Translations under genes and position numbers: made by a program | Shown: positions 1 through 6,334 of the stretch, piece by piece | Position numbering within the stretch: the stretch's first letter is position 1 | How the letters are laid out: each line of letters starts with the position of its first letter | Assembly (NCBI GenBank): GCA_900554615.1 | Contig: USIB01000045.1 | Coordinates: 1 to 10,472, forward strand | Length of the DNA stretch: 10,472 bases | Reading direction: 5' to 3' | Origin: an uncultured Mycoplasmatota bacterium | GTDB taxonomy: Bacteria; Bacillota_I; Bacilli_A; RF39; UBA660 | Notes under the pieces: model-generated | The model's input: only the letters and a program-made list of their open reading frames with translations | What the model was told of the DNA's origin: nothing | The model's database searches: none

Positions 1-999
1 GATAAAATTGTAAAATTCAAAGACAAAGAAAGACATCAATTATTCTTAGAACCAGAAAGTCTTTATTATGATGATATATACTTACAAGGTTTCTCAACAA
101 GTATGCCAAAAGACATCCAAGAAAAAATGGTTCATTCATTACCCGGATTAGAAAATGCCGAAATATTAAAATATGCCTATGCCATTGAATATGATGCTAT
201 CTATCCTACCCAAATAAATGCCTCATTAGAAACAAAAGTATTAGAAAACCTATTTACCGCAGGACAAATAAATGGAACAAGCGGATACGAAGAAGCAGCA
301 GCACAAGGACTAATTGCTGGAATAAATGCTTCATTAAAACTAGAAGGAAAAGAACCATTAATATTAAAGAGAAATGAAGCTTATATAGGTGTACTAATAG
401 ATGATTTAGTAACCAAAGGAACAAGAGAACCATATCGTATGCTAACATCAAGAGCAGAGTATCGCTTACTTCTAAGACATGACAATTCCGATTTGCGTCT
501 AAGAGAATATGGAGCACAAGTAGGTTTGATAACAGGAGAAAAATATCAAAAGTTCCTAGAAAAGAAAAGTAATATAGAAGAATTAAAAACAAAACTAAAA
601 GAGACAAAAGTAGTAGTAGATACAGAAAAAAGAAGAACAGGAATGACAATATATGACTACTTGAAGAATCCGTTAGCGGACCTAAAAAGTATCATAAAAG
701 AAAATAATTTAGATTTAAATTACGAAGAAGATGTAATAGAAGAAGTAGAAATTCAAATAAAATATGAAGGTTACATAAAGAAAGTCGAAAGAGAAGCCGA
801 AAAGATGTTAAAAAACGAAGAGAAACAAATACCAGAAGATATAAACTATGATTTAGTTCCTAATTTAGCAAGTGAAGCAAGACAGAAATTAAAAGAAGTA
901 AGACCACTAACAATAGCCCAAGCCATAAGAATAAGTGGCGTAAACCCTTCAGATATTTCAATATTATTAGTATATTTAAGGAAACAATATAATGAATAA
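1..999 (+). CDS. mnmG: MnmG (GidA), tRNA U34 carboxymethylaminomethyl modification enzyme, C-terminal part
   Basis: The reading frame is open from base 1, so the gene starts upstream; 332 residues are visible, roughly the last half of a family usually near 625 residues. MnmG is an FAD enzyme that works with the GTPase MnmE to place a (carboxymethyl)aminomethyl group on U34 of tRNAs reading split codon boxes. Seen here: LFLEPES and LQGFSTS near the start, the FAD-domain block FTAGQINGTSGYEEAAAQGL (from about base 250), EAYIGVLIDDLVTKG, and RMLTSRAEYRLLLRHDN, all classic MnmG signatures. The helical C-terminal domain that binds MnmE and tRNA follows and ends with the typical IRISGVNPSDIS segment. 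The stop overlaps the rsmG start by 8 bases, implying translational coupling. The order mnmG-rsmG-noc matches that of Bacillus near the replication origin. No damage is visible. Family assignment is secure; only the N-terminus is missing. Confidence 0.97.
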   Translation, partial: DKIVKFKDKERHQLFLEPESLYYDDIYLQGFSTSMPKDIQEKMVHSLPGLENAEILKYAYAIEYDAIYPTQINASLETKVLENLFTAGQINGTSGYEEAAAQGLIAGINASLKLEGKEPLILKRNEAYIGVLIDDLVTKGTREPYRMLTSRAEYRLLLRHDNSDLRLREYGAQVGLITGEKYQKFLEKKSNIEELKTKLKETKVVVDTEKRRTGMTIYDYLKNPLADLKSIIKENNLDLNYEEDVIEEVEIQIKYEGYIKKVEREAEKMLKNEEKQIPEDINYDLVPNLASEARQKLKEVRPLTIAQAIRISGVNPSDISILLVYLRKQYNE

Positions 1000-1693
1000 A
1001 GAAACACTAAAAAAAGAATTAAAAAAACTAAATATAAAATTAAAAGAGACAACATTAAATATGCTTGATGATTATTATAAAATATTGGTTGAAGAAAATA
1101 CAAAATACAATTTAACAAGAATAACAAAAGAAGAAGATGTTTATTTAAAACATTTCTATGATAGTCTAACAATAACAAAAATAATAAATATAAATAATCA
1201 AAGCGTATGTGATTTAGGCTCAGGAGCAGGCTTCCCAGGCTTAGTATTAGGAATAAGTTTTCCAAGTGCAAAAATAACATTAATAGAATCAAATGGAAAA
1301 AAATGTAACTTTCTAAGATTAGTAAAAGAAAAATTAAATCTAAATAATGTAGAAATAATAAATGCAAGAATAGAAGAATATGCCAAAGAAAATAGAGAAG
1401 TATATGATATAGTAACAGCAAGAGCAGTTGCTCCTCTAAAACATTTATTAGAGTATGGTGTTCCACTAGTAAAAGAAAAAGGATATTTTATAGCAATGAA
1501 AGCAAAAGTAGAAAATGAAGAAGAAAATATAGAAAACTATTTAAATAAATTAAATATAGTAGAAGAAAATAGAATAGTATTTAATCTTCCATACGAAAAT
1601 AGCGTAAGGACATTAATAAAATATCAAAAAGAAAAAGTAACAGATAAAAAATATCCAAGAAAATATAGTGAAATATTAAAGAGAGATATATAA
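992..1693 (+). CDS. rsmG: RsmG (GidB), 16S rRNA m7G methyltransferase
   Basis: This 233-residue protein is full length for RsmG, which methylates a guanine of the 16S rRNA 530 loop (G527 in E. coli numbering) using S-adenosylmethionine. The SAM-binding Rossmann motif VCDLGSGAGFPGL lies at residues 72-84, followed by LIESNGKKCNFL (second strand and acidic residue of the SAM pocket) and the family signature TARAVAPL. The tail KYPRKYSEILKR is the usual basic RsmG end. The ATG at 992 lies inside the end of mnmG (8-base overlap) with no strong separate Shine-Dalgarno, so translation is probably coupled to mnmG. The next gene is 235 bases away behind its own promoter, so this is probably the last gene of the mnmE/mnmG transcript. 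Loss of this enzyme gives low-level streptomycin resistance in several bacteria (family knowledge). Confidence 0.96.
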   Translation: MNKETLKKELKKLNIKLKETTLNMLDDYYKILVEENTKYNLTRITKEEDVYLKHFYDSLTITKIININNQSVCDLGSGAGFPGLVLGISFPSAKITLIESNGKKCNFLRLVKEKLNLNNVEIINARIEEYAKENREVYDIVTARAVAPLKHLLEYGVPLVKEKGYFIAMKAKVENEEENIENYLNKLNIVEENRIVFNLPYENSVRTLIKYQKEKVTDKKYPRKYSEILKRDI

Positions 1694-1719
1694 AAGTATC
1701 TTTCTTTTAATTTATTATT

Positions 1720-1777
1720 CCCTCTAAGCCCAAAGTCTTTGAGGGTTGACATCAGCCCAAAAAATGTCTGCTGTCAA
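1720..1777 (+). other. Tandem hairpins after rsmG (possible terminator or structured RNA)
   Basis: Two adjacent inverted repeats follow rsmG. The first pairs CCCTC(t)AAG at 1720-1728 with CTT(t)GAGGG at 1737-1745 across an 8-base loop. The second pairs TTGACATCAG at 1746-1755 with CTGCTGTCAA at 1768-1777 (9 of 10 pairs) across a 12-base loop. Both contain AGCCCAAA at the loop entrance (1727-1734 and 1754-1761). The block is GC-rich against its surroundings. No T-run follows either stem, so a standard intrinsic terminator is not convincing, although the position after rsmG and before the noc promoter would suit one. A protein-binding site or small structured RNA is possible. Confidence 0.5.
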
Positions 1778-1860
1778 TGTATCAACCATACATATCATAT
1801 ATAAGATAGTGATATATATCCAAAATAAACACCAAATATATAAAAAATTATCAAAATATC

Positions 1861-1889
1861 TTGTAAAAATCCCAAAATTATAGTATTAT
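1861..1889 (+). promoter_or_regulatory. Predicted SigA-type promoter for noc
   Basis: TTGTAA at 1861-1866 and TATTAT at 1884-1889 are separated by 17 bases, the preferred SigA spacing. Transcription would begin near 1896, leaving a leader of about 33 bases that contains the ribosome binding site GAGGGTG (1914-1920), 8 bases before the noc ATG. Confidence 0.6.
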
Positions 1890-1928
1890 TATAGTAGGAG
1901 AAAAGAGATTAAAGAGGGTGAGATAACT

Positions 1929-3002
1929 ATGAAAATGAATAAAGAAGTAGTAATGGTAAGACTTTCTGATATAATACCAAATAGATTTCAACCAAGATTA
2001 ACATTTGATGAAGAGGCTTTAACCGAACTGTCAAACTCAATAAGAGAGCACGGAATAATACAGCCATTAATACTAAGAGATTTAGGAAGTAAGTACGAAA
2101 TAATAGCAGGAGAAAGAAGATATAAAGCATCGGCATTAGCGGGCTTAACAGAAGTTCCAGCCATAATAGGTTCAATGGATGACCAAACAAGTGCCGAATT
2201 AGCCCTAATAGAAAATATTCAAAGAAAAGATTTGTCTGCTATCGAAGAAGCAAAATCATATAAAAAGATATTAGATATGGGCAATTTCACTCAAGAAGAA
2301 TTAGCCAAGAGAATGGGAAAAAGTCAGTCAACAATTGCCAATAAAATGAGATTATTATCTTTAACAAATGAAGTACAAGTAGCACTTATGAACAATTTAA
2401 TATCAGAAAGACACGCAAGATGCCTTCTTCAAATAAAAGATGAAGACTTACAAAAACAAGTACTAAATAAAATAATAACAGAAAGAATAAATGTTAGAGA
2501 TACAGATGAATATGTAAAAAATCTACTTGGAATATCAAAAGATACACCTTCCCCAGAAGAGCCAAATAAAGAACATATTGATTTAACTGCACCAATTGAT
2601 AACACAATAAATCCACTATATAATATACCAGTAGTAGAATCAGTACCAGAAGAAAAAGAGGATGAAAATCCAAATGTTTACACACAGACAAAAAATATAG
2701 ATTTTATTAATATAAATAATTTAGATAATGAAGAGGAAGTAGTAGAAGAACAAGTTCCAACAATAGAAGTACAAGAAGAAAGGAATATAAATAAAGTGCA
2801 AAACCCAGAGATAATGACAATTAACGATGAAAGACCAGTAGAAAATGTAAGCACAGATAATATGTCAAAAATAAAGTATGCTACTGCTATTAGACTTGCA
2901 AAAGATACAGTAGAAGACATAAAAACAGCAGGATATGAAGTATCACTAGAAGAATTAGATACACCAAATAATTATCAAATAATAATAAAAATACAAAAAT
3001 AA
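1929..3002 (+). CDS. noc: Noc, nucleoid occlusion protein (ParB family), long acidic linker, no N-terminal membrane helix
   Basis: This is a 357-residue ParB/Noc-family CTPase-type DNA clamp. Noc loads at specific DNA sites and keeps the FtsZ ring from closing over the chromosome. Residues 10-108 form the N-terminal CTP-binding domain (NRFQPR 18-23, GIIQP 42-46, GERRYKA 61-67, ENIQR 95-99). Residues about 120-170 hold the helix-turn-helix (FTQEELAKRMGKSQSTIANK). Three of the four residues I recall as separating Noc from ParB site specificity are Noc-like: Q133, K139 and R161 (in SERHAR); the fourth is S144. Residues 312-357 match the Noc C-terminal dimerisation domain. Between lies an unusual linker of about 110 residues, rich in Glu, Asp, Asn and Pro. 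The ATG at 1929 is the only possible start: the frame has a TAG at 1881 and no ATG/GTG/TTG between. The amphipathic helix that starts B. subtilis Noc is therefore absent. The next gene is spoIIR, not parA-parB. Confidence 0.9.
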   Translation: MKMNKEVVMVRLSDIIPNRFQPRLTFDEEALTELSNSIREHGIIQPLILRDLGSKYEIIAGERRYKASALAGLTEVPAIIGSMDDQTSAELALIENIQRKDLSAIEEAKSYKKILDMGNFTQEELAKRMGKSQSTIANKMRLLSLTNEVQVALMNNLISERHARCLLQIKDEDLQKQVLNKIITERINVRDTDEYVKNLLGISKDTPSPEEPNKEHIDLTAPIDNTINPLYNIPVVESVPEEKEDENPNVYTQTKNIDFININNLDNEEEVVEEQVPTIEVQEERNINKVQNPEIMTINDERPVENVSTDNMSKIKYATAIRLAKDTVEDIKTAGYEVSLEELDTPNNYQIIIKIQK

Positions 3003-3014
3003 GAATAAAAAAAG

Positions 3015-3054
3015 AAAATATCACTCATAACATAAATGAAAGGGTGATATTTTT
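3015..3054 (+). terminator. Terminator-like hairpin overlapping the spoIIR ribosome binding site
   Basis: AAAATATCACTC at 3015-3026 pairs with GGGTGATATTTT at 3042-3053 (12 pairs, one G-T) around a 15-base loop, and the right arm runs into five Ts (3050-3054). This has the form of an intrinsic terminator for noc. The right arm also contains AGGGTGA (3041-3047), the only good Shine-Dalgarno for the spoIIR ATG at 3056, so the folded RNA would hide it. It may terminate, control translation, or both. Confidence 0.6.
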
Positions 3055-3055
3055 A

Positions 3056-3577
3056 ATGAAAAAAATAATAATAATACTAACAATAATAACATCAGTATTA
3101 ATATATATAGAAATAAAAGATAAAGAAGTAATAATACCATCTTCTGCCATTAGATTAAGAGTAATACCAAATAGTAATTCAGTAGAAGACCAAAATATGA
3201 AAAACAAAGTAAAAAAATATTTAGAAAAAAACACATACACTTTATTAGAAGACACAACTACTATAGAAGAAGCAAGGACAATAATAACAAATAATCTAAA
3301 TGATATAGATACATCAGTAAATAAAATATTTAAAGAAAATAATTACAATATGAATTATGATATAAACTTTGGTTATAATTATTTTCCAGAAAAAGAATAT
3401 AAAAAAGTAAAATACAAAGAAGGATATTATGAATCAGTAGTTATTACTATTGGTAAAGGCGAAGGAGACAACTGGTGGTGCGTATTGTTTCCTAATCTAT
3501 GTTTAGTAGACTTAGAAAATACAGAAGATGTAGAATACAAATCATGGGTATCAGAACAGATAAATAAAATATTTTAA
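3056..3577 (+). CDS. spoIIR: SpoIIR, stage II sporulation signal protein
   Basis: The protein has 173 residues, within the SpoIIR size range. In Bacillus, SpoIIR is made in the forespore under SigF, crosses into the intermembrane space and triggers SpoIIGA to process pro-SigE in the mother cell. Residues 3-20 form one hydrophobic segment (export signal or anchor). The family block AIRLRVIPNSNSVEDQ lies at 31-46, and GEGDNWWCVLFPNLC around residues 136-148 (W140, W141, C142) is the SpoIIR hallmark. The ATG at 3056 is chosen over an upstream in-frame GTG at 3044 because AGGGTGA lies 8 bases before it and the GTG falls within that ribosome binding site. The ribosome binding site is buried in the right arm of the preceding hairpin. 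I did not identify a clear SigF promoter. A mntP-like gene follows 33 bases later and may be cotranscribed. Confidence 0.92.
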   Translation: MKKIIIILTIITSVLIYIEIKDKEVIIPSSAIRLRVIPNSNSVEDQNMKNKVKKYLEKNTYTLLEDTTTIEEARTIITNNLNDIDTSVNKIFKENNYNMNYDINFGYNYFPEKEYKKVKYKEGYYESVVITIGKGEGDNWWCVLFPNLCLVDLENTEDVEYKSWVSEQINKIF

Positions 3578-3610
3578 TATAAAAGGCATATAAATAAATA
3601 GGTGATAAAA

Positions 3611-4150
3611 TTGAAAATAATAACAATAATTTTAATAGCAGTCAGCCTATCAATGGATGCCTTTTCATTATCTCTAATATATGGAACACAAGGAATAACA
3701 AAGAAACATAAAATAATATTATCATTAATAGTGGGAGCATACCATTTCATAATGCCATTATTAGGAGTAACAATAGGAAAAATAATAACTAGCAAAATAA
3801 TAATTAACACCAATTTAATCGTGGGTATAATACTAATATTAATATCGATAGAAATGATAATATCAAGTTTTAAAAAAGAAGAAAAAAGTTTTCTGCTAAC
3901 TATTCCAAGTTATCTAATATTTGGCTTATCTGTAAGTATAGATAGTTTAACAACAGGAATAGGATTATCTTTAATAACAAATAAATATGTAATATCCTCT
4001 TTAATATTTGCTATAACAAGCCTATCATTTACATATTTAGGAGTAAACATAGGAGACAAATTAAATCAAAAATATGGAAAAATGTCTACAATAATAGGCG
4101 GAACAATTCTCTTATTATTAGGAATTCTCTACGCACTAGGAGATATTTAA
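3611..4150 (+). CDS. mntP: MntP-like manganese efflux pump
   Basis: This predicted membrane protein of 179 residues has about six hydrophobic segments, the layout of MntP, which exports Mn2+. The two acidic family motifs are present in internal-repeat fashion: SMDAF at residues 14-18 and SIDSL at 109-113, and YHFIMPLLG (44-52) matches the MntP block FHxLMPxLG. A TTG start at 3611 is chosen: AGGTGA (3600-3605) sits 5 bases upstream, and this start puts the motif Asp at position 16, as in E. coli MntP. An in-frame GTG at 3602 lies inside that Shine-Dalgarno. The gene follows spoIIR by 33 bases without a visible terminator. I saw no Mn2+ riboswitch (yybP-ykoY) upstream. The related sporulation protein YtaF was considered, but the YHFIMPLLG block favours MntP. 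Substrate is inferred from family only. Confidence 0.85.
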   Translation: MKIITIILIAVSLSMDAFSLSLIYGTQGITKKHKIILSLIVGAYHFIMPLLGVTIGKIITSKIIINTNLIVGIILILISIEMIISSFKKEEKSFLLTIPSYLIFGLSVSIDSLTTGIGLSLITNKYVISSLIFAITSLSFTYLGVNIGDKLNQKYGKMSTIIGGTILLLLGILYALGDI

Positions 4151-4223
4151 TTAATTATAAAAAAACAAAAAATGTAAATGTCAAATAAAATAACAAAAAA
4201 AACTATTAATTTTCCAATAAATA

Positions 4224-4232
4224 TGATACAAT
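4224..4232 (+). promoter_or_regulatory. Predicted extended -10 promoter for murA
   Basis: TGATACAAT gives an extended -10 element (TGn followed by TACAAT at 4227-4232). The -35 region 17 bases upstream (TATTAA, 4204-4209) is weak, as tolerated with an extended -10. Transcription would start near 4239 and leave a leader of about 80 bases before murA. The rest of 4151-4223 is A-rich with no gene or clear terminator. Confidence 0.55.
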
Positions 4233-4248
4233 AACTTTGATTTAAAGA

Positions 4249-4274
4249 AGTGAAACCCAAAGCAATATTTCACT
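4249..4274 (+). promoter_or_regulatory. Hairpin in the murA leader
   Basis: AGTGAAA at 4249-4255 pairs exactly with TTTCACT at 4268-4274 around a 12-base loop starting CCCAAAG. It sits about 10 bases after the predicted transcription start and well before the AGAGGAG ribosome binding site (4304-4310). It could stabilise the transcript or be an operator; no known riboswitch is recognised. Confidence 0.4.
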
Positions 4275-4321
4275 AATAAAGTTAAAAGGAATATAATAAA
4301 GTAAGAGGAGAGAAATAAGAT

Positions 4322-5572
4322 ATGCCAAAAATAAAAATAGAAGGTGGAAACAAGTTATCAGGAGTAATAGAAGTATCAGGGTCAAAAAATAGTGCAGTTG
4401 CCTTAATACCAGCCGCAATCTTATGTGATGAAGAAGTAGAAATAAGTAATATACCAAATATTTCAGATGTTGATTCCTTAGAGGAAATACTAACATATTT
4501 AAATGCCACAATCATAAGGAAAAAAGATAGTATAGTAATAAATTCAAGTAAAATAATAAATAAAGAAATACCAGAAGAAATGTCTCAAAAATTAAGAGCA
4601 TCTTATTACTTTATGTCATCATTATTAGGAAAATATAAACAAGTTGAGATGTACTTTCCTGGTGGATGTTCAATAGGAGAAAGACCAATAGACCAAACAT
4701 TAAAAGCCTATCGTTCATTAGGAGCCACTGTAATAGAAGAAGGAAATAGATATAAAATAACAGCAGAAGAGTTACATGGAAGTAAAATATATTTAGATAT
4801 GCCAAGTGTAGGAGCCACAATAAATGCTATATTAGTAGCAACAAAGGCTAAAGGAACAACAACAATAGAAAACGCTGCTAAAGAGCCTGAAATAGTAAAT
4901 GTAGCAACACTTTTAAATAATATGGGTGCTAAAATAGTGGGAGCAGGAACAGATACCATAAAAATAAAAGGAGTAGATTATTTACATAAAGCATTTCATG
5001 AGGTAATACCAGATAGAATAGAAGCCGGAACATATTTAATAATAGGTGCTCTATTAGGAGAAAATCTAACAATAAAAAAAATAATACCATCACACATAGA
5101 ATCATTAACATCAAAGTTAATAGAAGCCGGAGTAGATTTAAACATAAAAGAAGATGAGATTACAGTAAATGCAAAAGATAAATATAGAGCAGTTAGCATA
5201 AAGACACAACCATATCCAGGTTTCCCAACAGACTTACAACAACCAATGATACCTTTCCTTACAAAATGTAGAGGAACAAGTATAGTAGAAGAGACAATAT
5301 ACGAAAATAGATTTCAAAATATATATGATACCAATCGTATGGGTGCAAACATAATAGTAAAAAATAATAAAATAGCAAGAATAAAAGGAGTAACACCTCT
5401 GCACGGAAAAAATGTAACAGCAACAGATTTAAGAGGAGGAGCCTCTATGCTAGTATGTGGCTTAATTGCAGATGGTACTACAACAATAGACAATATAAAA
5501 TATATACTAAGAGGATATGACAATATTTGTGAAAAGTTATCCCGAGTAGGTGCTAAAATAGAAATAATATAA
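4322..5572 (+). CDS. murA: MurA, UDP-N-acetylglucosamine 1-carboxyvinyltransferase
   Basis: MurA transfers enolpyruvate from phosphoenolpyruvate to UDP-GlcNAc, the first committed step of peptidoglycan synthesis in the cytoplasm. The 416 residues are the usual length and give the two-domain inside-out barrel of EPSP-synthase relatives. Key residues are present: K22 in SGSKNSA, the catalytic Cys C116 in PGGCSIGERPIDQ (the fosfomycin target, so sensitivity is expected from this enzyme alone), D304 in FPTDLQQPM, and R397 in LRGYDN. The ATG follows AGAGGAG by 11 bases, slightly long. It has its own promoter and leader hairpin and is followed 21 bases later by an SGNH-like gene, probably in one transcript. 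Low-GC Gram-positives often carry two MurA paralogues; which one this is cannot be decided here. Confidence 0.97.
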   Translation: MPKIKIEGGNKLSGVIEVSGSKNSAVALIPAAILCDEEVEISNIPNISDVDSLEEILTYLNATIIRKKDSIVINSSKIINKEIPEEMSQKLRASYYFMSSLLGKYKQVEMYFPGGCSIGERPIDQTLKAYRSLGATVIEEGNRYKITAEELHGSKIYLDMPSVGATINAILVATKAKGTTTIENAAKEPEIVNVATLLNNMGAKIVGAGTDTIKIKGVDYLHKAFHEVIPDRIEAGTYLIIGALLGENLTIKKIIPSHIESLTSKLIEAGVDLNIKEDEITVNAKDKYRAVSIKTQPYPGFPTDLQQPMIPFLTKCRGTSIVEETIYENRFQNIYDTNRMGANIIVKNNKIARIKGVTPLHGKNVTATDLRGGASMLVCGLIADGTTTIDNIKYILRGYDNICEKLSRVGAKIEII

Positions 5573-5593
5573 ATATACTTAATTAGGTGAACT

Positions 5594-6274
5594 ATGAAAA
5601 AAGTAATATTAATATTAATTCTTTTTTTATCCTGTTATTTCATATACAACTTCACGAAAGATGACAGAGTATCATATCTCACATTAGGAGATTCTCTATC
5701 CAAAGGAACCACAGAATATGGAGTAGTAAACAAAGGCTATAGCGATTATATAAAAGAATATTTAAAAGAAAATAGAAAACTAAAAGATTACAATAAAACA
5801 TTTACATCAAACGATTATAGAATACTAGATATAATAAAAATACTATCATATAATGAAAAAAAAGACAATTATTCATTAAATAGATTAATAAAAGAATCAG
5901 ATATAATAACAATCTCTCTAGGAATGACAGAAATATATAATAAAATAGAAAAGAAAGATCAAAATATATATACATATATAGATACAATGATAAATGATTA
6001 TACAAAGATACTAGATTATATAAAAAAGTTTCCTCACCAAGAAGTAATAATATTAGGTTACTATAACACATTAGGAGTTTCAAATGATATTTTCGATTAT
6101 GCAAATTATAAATTAGAGAAAGAATGCAAAGAAAGAGGATTTACCTATATTGAATTATCAAAAACACTAGATAATAATCCAATTTATTTCTCAAAAAAGA
6201 ACACTTTTATCCCAAATATTGAAGGTTACGAAAAAATTTCACAAATAATAGTTGAAAAAATAAAAAATAACTGA
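5594..6274 (+). CDS. Membrane-anchored SGNH/GDSL-fold protein with degenerate catalytic motifs
   Basis: The protein has 226 residues. Residues 4-19 are hydrophobic after a KK start and would form a signal anchor; C14 is not in a good lipobox. The rest should lie outside the membrane. TLGDSLSKG (30-38) is a clear block I, with Ser34 as would-be nucleophile, and the ILGYYN and PNIEGYEKIS blocks place it in the SGNH hydrolase family. The other catalytic blocks are broken: the GxND of block III reads GMTE (110-113), the Asp and His of block V (DxxHPN in relatives) are N203 and I206 in NTFIPN, and the block II region (TFTSNDYRI) lacks the expected Gly. It may be non-hydrolytic or use altered chemistry. 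AGGTGA (5584-5589) precedes the ATG, and murA lies 21 bases upstream, hinting at a cell-envelope role. The TGA stop doubles as part of the rpmE promoter. Confidence 0.75.
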   Translation: MKKVILILILFLSCYFIYNFTKDDRVSYLTLGDSLSKGTTEYGVVNKGYSDYIKEYLKENRKLKDYNKTFTSNDYRILDIIKILSYNEKKDNYSLNRLIKESDIITISLGMTEIYNKIEKKDQNIYTYIDTMINDYTKILDYIKKFPHQEVIILGYYNTLGVSNDIFDYANYKLEKECKERGFTYIELSKTLDNNPIYFSKKNTFIPNIEGYEKISQIIVEKIKNN

Positions 6275-6280
6275 TATAAT
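6252..6280 (+). promoter_or_regulatory. Strong SigA-type promoter for rpmE inside the end of the SGNH gene
   Basis: TTGAAA at 6252-6257, a 17-base spacer and a perfect TATAAT at 6275-6280, preceded by TGA (extended -10), make this one of the best promoters in the window. The TGn of the extended -10 is the stop codon of the upstream gene. Transcription should begin near 6287, about 48 bases before the rpmE ATG. Confidence 0.8.
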
Positions 6281-6299
6281 ATACAATGTAATTTTATTA

Positions 6300-6317
6300 C
6301 TATGACATTTGTCATGG
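6300..6317 (+). promoter_or_regulatory. Palindrome/hairpin in the rpmE leader
   Basis: ATGACATTTGTCAT (6302-6315) is an exact palindrome apart from its two central bases. As RNA it can form a 7-pair hairpin from 6300 to 6317 with an ATTT loop and one G-T pair, ending just before the AAGGAGAG ribosome binding site (6321-6328). Some L31 genes are controlled by a leader RNA bound by the protein or by zinc-dependent Zur. The sequence does not resemble the B. subtilis Zur box as I remember it, so an RNA leader or an unknown operator is more likely. Confidence 0.45.
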
Positions 6318-6334
6318 CGGAAGGAGAGATAAAA

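Noticed and set aside
3578..3610. Manganese riboswitch (yybP-ykoY) before mntP.
   Set aside because: The gap is only 33 bases, too short for the riboswitch, and no such fold is seen.
5534..5546. DnaA-box-like GTTATCCCGAG; possible origin because mnmG-rsmG-noc lie near oriC in Bacillus.
   Set aside because: It is a single imperfect match inside murA with no cluster of TTATCCACA boxes and no dnaA.
254..6104. Many Leu/Phe-rich minus-strand open frames opposite the first seven genes.
   Set aside because: They are mirror frames of A-rich coding sequence; each lies opposite a clearly identified gene and has low-complexity composition.
6272..6274. TGA read as Trp (Mycoplasma code), fusing the SGNH gene to rpmE.
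   Set aside because: Trp codons in the genes here are TGG, no gene has an internal TGA, and rpmE has its own promoter and ribosome binding site.
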